From a virus: a stretch of DNA of 48,141 bases. The stretch covers positions 1 to 48,141 of IMG/VR virus record IMGVR_UViG_3300003322_000196. The stretch is one strand, 5' to 3'. The notes beneath the pieces are model-generated. The model did no database searches. It was not told where the DNA came from and saw nothing but the letters and a program-made list of their open reading frames with translations. This document shows, one piece after another, positions 19,703 through 31,200 of the stretch; position 1 is the stretch's first letter; each line of letters opens with the position of its first letter. Both the position numbers and the translations under genes were made by a program.

Positions 19703-20073
19703 GGGAGCTGGCCTCCCCGCACTTGTGGGTAGTCGTGTGGCAGGAGGAAGTTGAGGCGGACTTCCTCGCGTTCTACCACATTTTCGACATCCTGGATGAT
19801 CCGAAGTTGGATGGTCCCCGACTCCTACGACTGGCTGCTCAGTTGCCTCGCTATCAGGGAGCCGTACGAAACCGGCTCGAATATGAAGCGTCGCTTGACC
19901 AGAAGGCAGTCGAAGTCCGAGAAGGGGACCCCACTTTTGCACCTGGAGAAACCATGAGTATGAGTGAGGCCCTGGCCCGATCTAAGGGCGATGACATGGC
20001 CGTGTTGAACTCGCTCAGTAACGACAGCAGGAATGCAGGTCTAGGGGACCTGTTCGAGTACGAAACCGGCTAG
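19325..20073 (+). CDS. Tail assembly chaperone, frameshift product (gpGT-like)
   Basis: Read 19325-19699 in the first frame, then 19699-20073 in the -1 frame, giving 249 residues. The extension begins IRELASPHLWVVVWQEEVEA and contains DFLAFYHIFDILDD and an acidic C terminus (LFEYETG), a T-domain type extension that binds the tube protein. There is no good start for the second frame alone. It ends 27 bases before the tape measure gene. Confidence 0.9.
19693..19699 (+). promoter_or_regulatory. -1 ribosomal frameshift site GGGAAAA
   Basis: The heptamer fits X-XXY-YYZ in the zero frame (G GGA AAA followed by TAA 19700-19702). Slipping back one base continues at ATA 19699 into the downstream frame, which is open to 20073. 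This is the classical arrangement for siphovirus tail chaperones. Confidence 0.93.
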
Positions 20074-20100
20074 GGGATATCCACCTAGGGAGGAATGAAG

Positions 20101-23100
20101 ATGCCAGTAGGATTCCGCATTGCGTCTGCCTGGGTGGATATTCGCGCCGAGGATAAGGGACTCAAGCAGCAGATCAAGACAGCGGTTGAGAAGGCGGCCA
20201 AGGGTAACGACGCCAAGATCCCGCTCAATATCGACAGCAAGGGCCTCCGTCGTGAGGTATCCGATGCTCTCAAGGAAGCCACCTCTAAGCAGAAGCCAAA
20301 GGTGGCTATTGGCATTTCCTCTAAGGGTTTACGTGCTGAGGTAACTAAGGCTCTGAAGGCTGCTACTGAGAAGCAGAAGCCTAAGGTAAAGCTCGGCATC
20401 AACGCCACCGGTCTCAAGGGCGAGGTTCAGCGTGCCCTTACTGCGGCTACCAAGGGGCAGAAGCCTACTGTCAAGCTGGGTATCTCCTCCGTCGGTCTCC
20501 GTGGAGAGGTCCAGAGGGCTCTGAACGAGGCTACAGCGGGCCAGAGTGGCACGGTGACTATCAATGCCCGTGTGGACGGTGACAGGCTCCAGAGGGCCCT
20601 TGCAGACGCCGATCCGACTATCACTCCTCACGTCGACCACCGTGCCCTGCGCCAGAGTCTGATGTCGGCTATCCGTCGTATCAACGTAAACGATGATGTA
20701 ACGATCAACGCCAATATCGATGGCGATCTACTTGCTCGACAGATTCAGTCTGAAATCGGTCGACTGAGGGACCGTTTCCGTGTCCGCATTCACCCCGACG
20801 TGGATGTGGATACTTTTGCTGCCCGTTTACAGGCGGCTGCTCGCTCTGTACCTAGCGATATCGATATCGACCTCAACCCACGGATCAACCAGCTCAAGTT
20901 AAGGGCTGAAGCCGGAAGGGCCTTTGCCGCCCTCCGTGGAAAGATCCAGTTCGACGGTGAACTCAAGACCGCCATGCTGGCAGCTCAGGTAAAGGCTGCG
21001 CAGGCTGCTCTTAACCGTATGGGTCGCGACCTGACTTTCCGTGCCAAGGTTGATGTAGACACCGCCGCTGCCCGAGCAAAGATCGCAGCTATGAACGCGA
21101 TGCTCAGGGATCATGGCGGACACTGGACTCGCTGGGCTCAGATTGCCGTAGCAGCCGCCCTTGCTGTTGGTCCAGCCCTTTCTGTCGTAGACCGTGCTCT
21201 TCGCTCTACAGGCGCGTCTCTGGCCGTTCTCGTGCCAATGGTGACGGGCCTCTCTGCCATGCTCGCAACCTTCTTCGTAGGTATGAGCGGCGTGGCGGCC
21301 ACCATCTCTGGTGTATTCGAGACCAGCAAGACTGCCATTAACCAGCTCGGAGACAACTTCGAGCGACTGTCACCAGAGGCCAAGAAGTTCATCCAGGCAC
21401 TCCAGGGCGTAAAGACTGGATTCACCCAGCTCCGTATCGACGTCCAGGACCAGCTCTTCAAGGGTATGGACAAGACTCTGGAGAACTTCACCCACGCCAG
21501 CATGCCTGCCCTGCGTAGGGGTCTTGCTGAGACCGCCATGAACATGAACGCCATGGCTAAGGGTGCAACTGACGTAGTTAACCGTGCATCTCGTATGGGT
21601 GAACTGGACGCTATGTTCCAGGGTATCAACGTTGCTTTCGGTCAGCTTATCCCGTTACCAGGTCAGTTCCTCAACGGCCTGATCAAGACTTCCATCGCCG
21701 CTACTCCGCTGCTCACCCGAATGAACTCTGCATTCGCTAACTGGGCACGTAACATGACGGACCGCCTCAACCAGGCGTTTACCGATGGAACTCTTCAGCG
21801 TGCTATCTCTTCTGCTGGTGACACCATTGTCAACTTCTTCCGTCGTATCGCTAACAACCCTGAGTGGAACACCTTCGTAAGCCGTATGAAGGAAAACGGC
21901 CCTCGTATGGCCGAGGCATTCGCCCACATCTCTGAGGCGCTGCTGAAGATCCTCAACGCTCTGTCACCTATCACAGGTGTGATCATGACCGTTGTGGATG
22001 CCTTCGCGCGCATGATCAACGCGATGCCGATCGAAGTCCTTACCCTGATCATTACCAAGCTGGTCCTCTTCAAGACTGCTCTGCTGATCGGTACCTTCGT
22101 AGTTTCTCTGACCGATAAGATCATCTTGCTGCGTAGGGCTATGGTGACCCTCGGCAGCCAGGCGGCGATGGTTGACGCCATTCGTGGACGTCTTACTGCT
22201 CTCGGTCTGACCGCTCCTGCTATCAACCGAGTAGCCACTGCTATGCGTGCGGTTGGCAGGGCCATCATGGGTGCTCTGCTCATCACTACTCTGGTATGGG
22301 CATTCGAGGCCATTGGTAACAAGGCCAAGGGTGCTGCTCCAGATGTGGAGAAGCTGTCTACTTCTCTGAAGGAGCTTGCCGTATCCGGTAAGTTCACTGG
22401 TGAGCTGAAGAAGAACTTCGGTAGCAACATCGATGATGTCGTTGAGAAGCTGCACACGCTTCACGAGAAGATGGCGGAGCACAAGAAGGATCTGAGTGAG
22501 GGTAACTTCGGTCCAGACACCCCTCTTGACGACTTCGGTCAGTGGATCTCTGACGGTATCAAGAAGATGTCCGAGGGTCACGACTCTCTGTGGGCGCTGA
22601 AGGATGACTTCAAGTCCTTCGACAAGGCTCTCGCAGACATGGCCAACAATGGCTACAGCACCCAGGCTGCTGAGGACTTCGCCAAGCTCAAGAAGGCTTG
22701 GCTGGAGGCTGGTTACCCTCTTGACGAACTCATCAAGAGCTTCCCTGAGTACAAGGATGCTCTGGGTGGTCTGAAGACCGCTCAGAAGCTGGCTGCTGAG
22801 GGAATGGGTGCGTACGGTGCTCAGGCTGTCGTAATCCAGGGTCAGCTTGATGCTCAGCGTCGTGCGGCCGATGGTCTCAAGCAGTCCATTGAGGCTCTGA
22901 ACGATGCCCACCGTCAGGCTGCCGGTGGAGAGATCGCTATGGAGTCTGCTCTTGACTCCGCAACCGGCACTATCGAGACCAACATGAAGGCGCTCAAGGA
23001 CTCCTCTATGGGCCTTGACGTTCACACGGAGAAGGGCCGCCAGAACAGGCAGGCTCTGCTCCAGCTTGCTCAGACAACCTCTGATTACGCTCAGGCCAAG

Positions 23101-26100
23101 CTCCAGGAGACCGGTTCTTACACCGAGGCCAACAAGATCTACGAGCGTGGTAGGGAGCAGTTCGTCAAGCTGGCTATGGCTGCGGGTGCGACTCGTGAAG
23201 AAGCCAAGAAGCTGGCTGAGCAGTGGCTCAAGATGCCGGACAAGAAGATCGCTCTTGATGCCGATGTCGATTCTCTTGACCGTAAGATCGCAGATGCCCA
23301 GGCTGAAATCGACAAGCTGAAGCAGAAGCGCAAGGTTGCCGTTGGAGCCGACAAGAAGGATCTTGATGACAAGATCACTAAGGCTCAGGCTGAGCTGGAC
23401 CTTCTTGAGGCCCGTAAGAACGAAGTTCTGATCGAGGCCACTATTGACGATCTGAACACTAAGATCGACAAGGCTCAGCAGACTGTCGATGACCTTAAGC
23501 AGAAGCGTAAGACTGCTGTCGGTGCTGATAAGAAGGACCTTGACGATAAGATCAAGAAGGCTCAGGAAGCCCTTGACGCTCTGAAGCAGAAGAAGAAGGC
23601 TGCTATCAAGGTCAAGGACGAGACTAAGCAGACTATCGACAACATCCAGTCACGTCTCGATGGAATCAAGGACAAGACCGTTACCGTCACCGTTATCGGT
23701 AACAACGTCTACAAGTACAAGGAAGGCGCCAACATCCCTGGCTACGGAGGCAACATTCCGAGCCATGCGACCGGTGGTCTGATCAGGGGTCCGGGTTCTG
23801 GTACCTCTGACAGCATCATGGCGCGTCTGTCCAACGGTGAGTACGTCATGACTGCCGCCACCGTAGAGAAGTACGGCGTCGGTTTCATGAAGGCGCTCAA
23901 CAACGGCACCCTCAAGCTGCCGAAGTTCGCCGCTGGTGGTCCCGTCACAGGCGGTGGAGGCACCTCTGGGGCTTCCGGAGTCAAGGCAGGGGAAACTACA
24001 GGTACCTTCACCGTCAAGGACGGCACAGGCAAGCCTGTGGCTTCTGCGGTCAACAACTTCAAGGCACTCAAGATCGCCCTCAGCCAGACCTACCAGGACA
24101 TGGCTACCAAGACTACGCTCTTCGGTAACCAGTTCCAGGCCAAGTCTGACGTGACCTACAAGGCTGTTCAGTCTGCGGGTACTGAGTTCGGACGTAAGCA
24201 GGTTAACGATCTCAACGCCACTCGTAACAAGTCCCAGAACATCTGGAGTTCTTGGAAGAGTGGTATGCAGAACCGTACTACTGCTACTTACAAGACTCTT
24301 CAGACGCAGGGCAGTGCCTTCCAGAAGAACCACACCGCCACCGCCTCTAAGGCCAGCAGCTCTACCCAGAGCATCTGGACTGGGTGGAGGACCGGTATGA
24401 CCACCCGTACCAACGACACCTACAAGAAGATCAACTCTGCGACCAGCAGCTTCTCTAAGCAGTCCACTACCAAGATCGGTCAGGCCCGTGACGGTATGGG
24501 TGCTGCCTGGGGTGGTTTGAGCCCTAAGTTCAAGCCACCTGTCAGCTACCTGGTTCACACAGTCATCAACAAGGGTGTTGTTGGCTCTATGAACGCCATC
24601 ATGCAGAAGCTCGGTGGCGGTAAGAGCGTAGGTGGAATCAGCGTCCCTGGATTCGCTACTGGTGGTCCTATCTACGGAGCCGGAAGCAAGACTTCCGACT
24701 CTATTCCTGCTCGCCTGAGCAACGGTGAGTACGTAATCCAGGCCAAGGCCGTGGATAAGTTTGGCGTGGGCTTCTTCAACCAGCTCAACCGTGGAAGCAT
24801 GCCGGGTCAGGGTGCAGGCTACAAGCCTGGATTCGCAACCGGCGGCCCAGTCAATATCAGGATGGCTGGATTCGCTAGCGGAGGTCTTGCTGGAGTTCCG
24901 TCTGCTGACACCCTTAACAAGATCATGGGTGAAGGTGGCGACGCCGACGTCAAGAAGATGACCGACTTCATCATGAACAACTACGTCCTTCCGCTGATTG
25001 ACAGCGGTCCGGGCGGTTCTGCGATGAAGGACGTTCAGCGTGCCGGAATGAACCACATCCGTAGCAACGTAGAGAAGTTCGTCAAGGACAACTTCGGCGG
25101 TGCCGGATCTGCGGCTGCGGGTCTCCGTTGGGCTAAGACTCAGTACGGGAAGCCTTACCAGTGGGGTGGAAATGGTAACCCTAGCTGGGATTGTTCAGGG
25201 TTCATGTCTGCTATTGAATCCGTAATTCGTGGCGAGAAGCCACACCGTCGTTGGAGCACTCACGCCTTCTCTGGTGCTACTGCTCCTTCTGGTTGGCGTC
25301 TTGGAGCCAAGGCTCCATTCCAGATCGGTATCACTAACGCGGGTGTTGGTCACACCGCCGGTACTATCGGCAAGGAGAACGTCGAGTCTTCTGGTGGAAT
25401 CGGTGTCCACGGTGGTGTAGGAGTTCCGCGTGGAGCCCACGACGGTCTCTTCAGCGCGGTTTACGGATATGTCGGCCCGAACGCCACTAAGAAGGCCCGT
25501 GGTGGATACATCAGCGGACCTGGCGGCCCTCGTGACGACAAGGTTGCTGCATGGCTGTCTAACGGCGAGTTCGTTATGCGTGCCGCCGCCGTTAAGAGGC
25601 TGGGTACTGGCTACCTCAACGCCCTGAACAGTGGGCAGATCCCAGGATTCGCATCTGGTGGTTCTACCAGCAGCACCACTTACAAGGTGAAGTCCGGAGA
25701 CACCCTTTCTGAGATTGCTCAGAAGTTCCACACCACTGTTAGCGCCCTGATGGCTCTGAACAAGAACATCAAGGATGCCAACAAGATTTACGCGGGGCAG
25801 ACCCTCGTAATCAAGAAGGCTATCTCCAAGGGCAGCAGCGGTTCGTCTTCGTCTGGCAAGGTGGCTACTGCGCCGAAGGGCGACATCCAGGATGCCGGTG
25901 CCAAGACTTCTCTCCAGAACCTGGTAACGCTTCGTGAGAGTCAGGTAATCGCCAACTCCAAGGCGGGCGCCAAGTACATGAACGAGGCGATGACTAACAT
26001 CACCGCCCAGAGTGATATGGATACCCTGGTATCCAACCTCACTCAGTTCAAGAGCGCCATTCTCGACGCTTTCAAGGGCAAGACCCAGGATGTTCTGGCA

Positions 26101-27009
26101 GCCAAGTTCACTTCTACCGCCAACAAGCTGATTCCTCTTCAGAGCAAGCTCGATGGCGTAACCAAGAAGCTGGGCGAGGCTCAGGAGAAGCTGGACGACC
26201 TCAAGCAGAAGTTCGACAGCCTCAAGGATTCCGTATCCGGAGCCGTTTTGGACTTCGGAAAGATCACCAAGGTTGGAACCTACGGAACCAGCGGTTCTAC
26301 CCTCCTTGCTCAGCTCCAGAAGGACACAGGCAAGGCTACCGAATTCGCCAACATGCTGGAACAGCTTAAGGCGAAGGGTGTTAGTGGAGATCTGATCGGA
26401 CAGATTGCCGAGGCCGGAGTTACTGGCGGTGGAATGGCGACAGCCCAGACCGTCCTGAATATGACTCCGGAGCAGCTTAAGCAGCTCAACTCTCTCCAGG
26501 CTGAGCTGACCAAGCAGGCAAACAAGGCCGGAGAAGCTGCGGCTACTGGCATGTACGGAGCCGGTGTTGCGGCTGCTGAGGGCCTGGTAAAGGGTCTTGA
26601 GGCTCAGCAGAAGGCTATTGAAGCCCAGATGAAGGTAATCGCCGACGCCATGGTGCAGGCGATCCGTCAGGCTCTTGGCATCAAGTCCCCATCCACGGTC
26701 ATGATGCAGGTAGCCGACTTCACTGCTGACGGTCTTGTAAACCAGCTTATTGCCCGTAAGGACGAAGTCGACCAGACCATGCGTTCTTTGGTAACTGTTC
26801 CTACCGCTGGAATCAATGCACCAGCCACTGGAGCTGGTACAATTGGCGGTGGATCTAGTGTTACTCAGGTAACCCGTATCGAGAACCTTCACGTTCACGT
26901 TAACGGAACCTTCGAGTTGAATACCCCTGCCTCTCGCAAGACTCTGGCTAAGACCATTGTCAAGGAGATGAAGGAAGAGATTCGTCTGGACGACAAGAAG
27001 CGCAAGTAA
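20101..27009 (+). CDS. Tape measure protein with NlpC/P60 and LysM domains
   Basis: 2,302 residues from ATG 20101 (GGGAGG seven bases upstream; the ATG at 20095 is too close). The N-terminal part has about four 28-residue repeats (SKGLR.EV..AL.EAT..QKPKV), then hydrophobic segments near 340-405 and 630-660, and coiled coils with repeated DKKDLDDKI..AQ around 1060-1170. Three 45-residue GG..GPGSGTSDSI.ARLSNGEYV repeats start near 1225, 1521 and 1801. An NlpC/P60-like peptidase around 1675-1790 has catalytic C1698 (WDCSGF) and a GHTAG His. A LysM domain lies at about 1859-1907 (YKVKSGDTLSEIA). At roughly 0.15 nm per residue the tail would be near 340 nm. The peptidase probably opens peptidoglycan at DNA entry. 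Confidence 0.93.
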   Translation: MPVGFRIASAWVDIRAEDKGLKQQIKTAVEKAAKGNDAKIPLNIDSKGLRREVSDALKEATSKQKPKVAIGISSKGLRAEVTKALKAATEKQKPKVKLGINATGLKGEVQRALTAATKGQKPTVKLGISSVGLRGEVQRALNEATAGQSGTVTINARVDGDRLQRALADADPTITPHVDHRALRQSLMSAIRRINVNDDVTINANIDGDLLARQIQSEIGRLRDRFRVRIHPDVDVDTFAARLQAAARSVPSDIDIDLNPRINQLKLRAEAGRAFAALRGKIQFDGELKTAMLAAQVKAAQAALNRMGRDLTFRAKVDVDTAAARAKIAAMNAMLRDHGGHWTRWAQIAVAAALAVGPALSVVDRALRSTGASLAVLVPMVTGLSAMLATFFVGMSGVAATISGVFETSKTAINQLGDNFERLSPEAKKFIQALQGVKTGFTQLRIDVQDQLFKGMDKTLENFTHASMPALRRGLAETAMNMNAMAKGATDVVNRASRMGELDAMFQGINVAFGQLIPLPGQFLNGLIKTSIAATPLLTRMNSAFANWARNMTDRLNQAFTDGTLQRAISSAGDTIVNFFRRIANNPEWNTFVSRMKENGPRMAEAFAHISEALLKILNALSPITGVIMTVVDAFARMINAMPIEVLTLIITKLVLFKTALLIGTFVVSLTDKIILLRRAMVTLGSQAAMVDAIRGRLTALGLTAPAINRVATAMRAVGRAIMGALLITTLVWAFEAIGNKAKGAAPDVEKLSTSLKELAVSGKFTGELKKNFGSNIDDVVEKLHTLHEKMAEHKKDLSEGNFGPDTPLDDFGQWISDGIKKMSEGHDSLWALKDDFKSFDKALADMANNGYSTQAAEDFAKLKKAWLEAGYPLDELIKSFPEYKDALGGLKTAQKLAAEGMGAYGAQAVVIQGQLDAQRRAADGLKQSIEALNDAHRQAAGGEIAMESALDSATGTIETNMKALKDSSMGLDVHTEKGRQNRQALLQLAQTTSDYAQAKLQETGSYTEANKIYERGREQFVKLAMAAGATREEAKKLAEQWLKMPDKKIALDADVDSLDRKIADAQAEIDKLKQKRKVAVGADKKDLDDKITKAQAELDLLEARKNEVLIEATIDDLNTKIDKAQQTVDDLKQKRKTAVGADKKDLDDKIKKAQEALDALKQKKKAAIKVKDETKQTIDNIQSRLDGIKDKTVTVTVIGNNVYKYKEGANIPGYGGNIPSHATGGLIRGPGSGTSDSIMARLSNGEYVMTAATVEKYGVGFMKALNNGTLKLPKFAAGGPVTGGGGTSGASGVKAGETTGTFTVKDGTGKPVASAVNNFKALKIALSQTYQDMATKTTLFGNQFQAKSDVTYKAVQSAGTEFGRKQVNDLNATRNKSQNIWSSWKSGMQNRTTATYKTLQTQGSAFQKNHTATASKASSSTQSIWTGWRTGMTTRTNDTYKKINSATSSFSKQSTTKIGQARDGMGAAWGGLSPKFKPPVSYLVHTVINKGVVGSMNAIMQKLGGGKSVGGISVPGFATGGPIYGAGSKTSDSIPARLSNGEYVIQAKAVDKFGVGFFNQLNRGSMPGQGAGYKPGFATGGPVNIRMAGFASGGLAGVPSADTLNKIMGEGGDADVKKMTDFIMNNYVLPLIDSGPGGSAMKDVQRAGMNHIRSNVEKFVKDNFGGAGSAAAGLRWAKTQYGKPYQWGGNGNPSWDCSGFMSAIESVIRGEKPHRRWSTHAFSGATAPSGWRLGAKAPFQIGITNAGVGHTAGTIGKENVESSGGIGVHGGVGVPRGAHDGLFSAVYGYVGPNATKKARGGYISGPGGPRDDKVAAWLSNGEFVMRAAAVKRLGTGYLNALNSGQIPGFASGGSTSSTTYKVKSGDTLSEIAQKFHTTVSALMALNKNIKDANKIYAGQTLVIKKAISKGSSGSSSSGKVATAPKGDIQDAGAKTSLQNLVTLRESQVIANSKAGAKYMNEAMTNITAQSDMDTLVSNLTQFKSAILDAFKGKTQDVLAAKFTSTANKLIPLQSKLDGVTKKLGEAQEKLDDLKQKFDSLKDSVSGAVLDFGKITKVGTYGTSGSTLLAQLQKDTGKATEFANMLEQLKAKGVSGDLIGQIAEAGVTGGGMATAQTVLNMTPEQLKQLNSLQAELTKQANKAGEAAATGMYGAGVAAAEGLVKGLEAQQKAIEAQMKVIADAMVQAIRQALGIKSPSTVMMQVADFTADGLVNQLIARKDEVDQTMRSLVTVPTAGINAPATGAGTIGGGSSVTQVTRIENLHVHVNGTFELNTPASRKTLAKTIVKEMKEEIRLDDKKRK

Positions 27010-27024
27010 TGGGAGGAGGCTCAA

Positions 27025-28236
27025 ATGCCGCATTCTGCATCTGGATACGGTGAAGTACGAATTGGCCGATTCTACGTAGTCGAAATGGAAAAGGCCACCG
27101 AATCCACAGACGGCAAACTGAGCATTACCGGTCAGGAATCTAGTCCTCCCACTACGGGACCATTAGTGACCTTCCTGCATGGCCAGGTCGTGGCTTTGCA
27201 GGAGGGTCGTCTGGTGCCCGTACAGTTCAGGGACAAGGCTGAACGTAACGGCTACTACGCAGTTACTCAGGCCACTTCTGACCTGACCGACTACCAGAGT
27301 GAAGTCCTTTTAGCAGACTGGCAGATCGACCTTGAGCGCCAGGGTTCTGACAAGGAGGTGGACATTCAGTCACGCCTCACTGGAGCTGTCCGTACGAACG
27401 ACTTTGCTCTCACTGGTACCCGCTGGCACGCTCCAGCAATCGGCCACTATGGCTACCACACCGGCACATCGATTCCGTCGGGTTCTGTCACTCGTACGGG
27501 TGCCGACGGAGCGATGACGGTGTACCTAGGAGTGCCTGCGAACATCCACCCTAAGTGGGGATGCTCTGTGGCTAACTTCTACAACGGTCGCGTCCGTCTC
27601 ACCGATACACTTGAAGTTTCTACTGAGAACGAGGTTGAGGGTGTCAACCGGCAGATTTCCGCTTCCGGTTGGAGTCTCAGTAATGGCCTCATCAACGTAA
27701 CTCCTACTGCTTCAGCGGGAATTATCGATGTGCAGTACCACAACGGCACCTCTTACGTCAGCAACACCTGGCGTCTTCAGAGGAACTTCATCAACTTGCC
27801 TTCGTGGGACGCTGCCACCATCATCCGAAACGATTTCGAGGAAGTCATTCTCCGTCTGACTGCCACCACTTCTGGCGGTGGACGTACGTCGGTCGACCTC
27901 AAGCTCAAGAGGGGTTCTCGTTTCGTAGAGGGGTACATGCAGACCAGTACTAGCACCACCCTTAAGGTGATGCCTAACAACCTGTCTGCGGCCACTTCCG
28001 GGTCCGGCTACCAGGTGCAGTCTGCGGGTACTCATCGCTGGACAGCAGGCTCTGCCCGTACTATGACCTTCGATAACACCAACGGTGGTATTTCTAGGAA
28101 CTCTACCACCGTAATGGACTTCTACATCGGTGTGGTTATCAACGCTGCCGCTCCGTCTACTGGAGACGCTGCTACTGATTTGAGGGACCAGTACATCGCA
28201 TCCCTGCCGGAACTTACTTATGCTGTAAGGAGGTAA
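27025..28236 (+). CDS. Distal tail / minor tail protein
   Basis: 403 residues; GGGAGGAGG upstream. First gene after the tape measure, beta-rich throughout, with an N-terminal part (GEVRIGRFYVVEME) and long jelly-roll-like C-terminal half. Position fits a distal tail (Dit-like) or first baseplate protein. Two bases separate its stop from the next start, so it is translationally coupled with the large tail protein. Exact role inferred. Confidence 0.75.
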   Translation: MPHSASGYGEVRIGRFYVVEMEKATESTDGKLSITGQESSPPTTGPLVTFLHGQVVALQEGRLVPVQFRDKAERNGYYAVTQATSDLTDYQSEVLLADWQIDLERQGSDKEVDIQSRLTGAVRTNDFALTGTRWHAPAIGHYGYHTGTSIPSGSVTRTGADGAMTVYLGVPANIHPKWGCSVANFYNGRVRLTDTLEVSTENEVEGVNRQISASGWSLSNGLINVTPTASAGIIDVQYHNGTSYVSNTWRLQRNFINLPSWDAATIIRNDFEEVILRLTATTSGGGRTSVDLKLKRGSRFVEGYMQTSTSTTLKVMPNNLSAATSGSGYQVQSAGTHRWTAGSARTMTFDNTNGGISRNSTTVMDFYIGVVINAAAPSTGDAATDLRDQYIASLPELTYAVRR

Positions 28237-28237
28237 C

Positions 28238-31200
28238 GTGTCTGTCACCCAGGTGCACGAGGCATTAGGTTCTTTTGAATTCGAGCTTCTAGGCAATGTG
28301 CCTCGTGAAGTCCTCGACAACATCGATCACTTCGACCACATCGCGATTATCCCTGGTCGAATTGACCCACGTCAGTATGGCGATGGGTGTCTTTCTGCTG
28401 CCCGTTACGTAGGCGTCGTTCGCAGGAAGAAGATTGCGGACGACGGTCGTACCAACCTGATCGAGGACGACATCCGCATTTCCGGTGTCGGTATGGAGTT
28501 CTGGTTAGGAGATGACGACGGCAAGGGTGCGGTACTGGAGAGCGAGGTCGTATTCAACGGCTCTAGCTTCACCACAGTAATCAACACCCTGCGTCCCTCG
28601 TCTGTATCTAACGGCACCATCTACACCGTGACTGGGTCCTACGCGGGTCGCCACATCTACGAGACCCCTCGTAGTGCCATCAAGTACGTATGCCAGACCA
28701 TGTCGACCACTGCCATTCCGGTCGGCTACAAGATGAACAACACGGGCTCTCTCGATGCGGGTCCAGAGTCCAACCTGTTTGTGACTAACCCTACGTGCAT
28801 CATTATGCGTAAGGGCAGCACCCAGGGTGAGGACATGTTCATGCGTGCTCTGCCGAGCACCGTGGACATGGATATTGACATGGAGGACTTCGCTACCCGT
28901 GTAGTGATGTTAGCGGAGGCCGATGGAGACTCTTTCGCTACCGGTACAGCAGATATTGCTACGGTGGCTCCAGGAGTCAACGTCTACAAGGACTTGTTCG
29001 GAAACTCTCTGTCCCTTACCAAGCTGGTGTCTGAATCCGACACGTTGGAGCAGAATGCCGATACTCGTGCGGCTTTAGCTCTTAAGGAAGTTGTCGCTCC
29101 GCACAGGACTCTTACTATCTCCACCCAGGACTTCGACGTCCATGGGTCTTTCGAGGTGGGAGACTACATCTACGCGTACGACCCGGATTCCGGTCTGGTG
29201 GATACCTCTAACGAGGCGTACGTCCGTGGTGTTCGTATCAACCCGATCAAGCTCCGTGTTACCGAGCTAGACTTTGCTATCACGGAGAACTACACCGTAG
29301 CTCACCGAGACAAGAACGGTGTATGGACTGATCTCTCTGACTACGTACACTACGAAGAGGAGCAGCCTAACCAGGTTGTCATTGGAGACTTCAATCGCGA
29401 CCTGACGTCTTCTGGTGGCGTAGTCGACGGGCGTACCGGTTCTGTCACCCCTCCCAACAACACCATTCCAGCCGCTCCTACGTGGGTTACAGCCTCTTTC
29501 CAGACCACCAACTACAACGACAGCCACGGTAACCCGAAGGCTCGTCAGAAGCTGGTCTGGAATCAGCCACTCAACACCAGCGGATCTGCCATCACCGATG
29601 GCGACCACTACGAGATCCGTTACAGGCTGAATGCCGGTTCTATGTACTCTCAGACCTGGTCTGCTGCCAGCACCCAGACCTGGGACGGTTTAGGTACCTG
29701 GGATCAGCCGGTCAACCCCGACGAAACCGTGTGGCAGACAATCGTCGTGCCTTGGGGTGATACCTCCACGGTTATCCATGAGCTGCCTGTAGGTACAGCA
29801 TTCGAGTCTCAGATTCGTGCAGTCGATACGGGCATGAACCAGGGTGATTGGTCCACTCTGTCTATCTGGACCACGTCCGAGGACGACATTGCACCGTCTG
29901 CTCCGGCGGCTCCCGTCGTTGCGGGTAACCCCGTGTCGATTCAGGTCGTACACGAGCTGGGAATGGCCTCTGGGGGCACGTTCAACCTGGAGAACGACCT
30001 TGCCTACCTTGAGGTCCACTACAGCGCCGACAACAGCTTCTTCCCTACAGAGGCAACACTTGCCGGTCGCATCCGCGCGAACAAGGGCATGATGCAGGCG
30101 CAGACCCCTGCGGTAGGTACCTTCACCATCACCGAGACTGCCGACGTTTACGTCAAGGTCGTTGCGGTCGACATGGGTGGAAACAGGTCAAGTGCATCCG
30201 AAGCTGCGCAGGTAACTGCGGAGCTGATTGACTCTGCCCACATTTCTGACCTGACTGCGTCTAAGATCACCGCCGGTACTCTGAACGCTAACATCATTCT
30301 CGCCGCGTCTATCAAGACTGCCGAGACTGGTCAGCGTATGGAGATGAATTCCCAGGGTCTTCAGGCTTACGACCAGAACGGAGACCTGGTCTCTAACCTG
30401 TCGTCTGATCCGTCCGGTACAGGAGAGTTCCTAGGATTCCGTGACTCCAATGGAGACCTTATCGCACAGATTGACGACTCTGGAAACGGATCGTTCAAGC
30501 AGGTCTTCACAGACGACATCTTCATTGCCGGTTCGGATTTCTGGGATGTCGTAGACCCGCTGCCAAGGGGTATTATTGCCCTGACTACAAACACAGTGAA
30601 CTCATCTGCAACCACAGGTGCGGATGCTGCGGGTCAGGTCATCTTCAACCGCATTAAGATCCCGAATTTCGACGGTACTCGTCAGTACCGAATCGGGTAC
30701 ATGGCACACATCGATCCTAACGGTACTTTCCCTGGGTACATCGGTTTCTATGTTCGTTACCACTGGGATGCTCAGACCACCACATCTGACCCTATCCTGT
30801 TCCAGCAGCAGTGGGGTGGCCGTTATACGTCTAGTGCCTCGGACGTTATTGCCTCGGGACACTGGCCATTCAATGACACCACACCTGACGGAACCGATAT
30901 GCACCTCGGGTTCTATGTCTACTCTCAGATCGCGGGTACGCGTTCTCAGGGTGACGCCTGGTGTCGTGTATGGATTGAGGACATGGGTCCGGCTATCCCG
31001 TACGAGACCTTCGACGCGGGCGGTACAGGCGACGGTGGTTCTGGTGGAGTCCAGACTTACACCAAGACCTACAGCGCCACCTGGTGCGGTCGCTACAACG
31101 GATCTGGTAGCCGTATCAGCTCCAACAGCGATATCTACCAGGGTCAGTACGACGGCACTAACGGAAACCAGAAGTCCATTATCGGATTTGACTGGAACAC

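Noticed and set aside
25195-27033. 612-residue antisense frame in the tape measure
   Set aside because: Codon-bias shadow; Leu/Ser/Val-rich, no motif, no start signal. Similar long antisense frames at 21964-23025 and 23650-25056 are rejected for the same reason.
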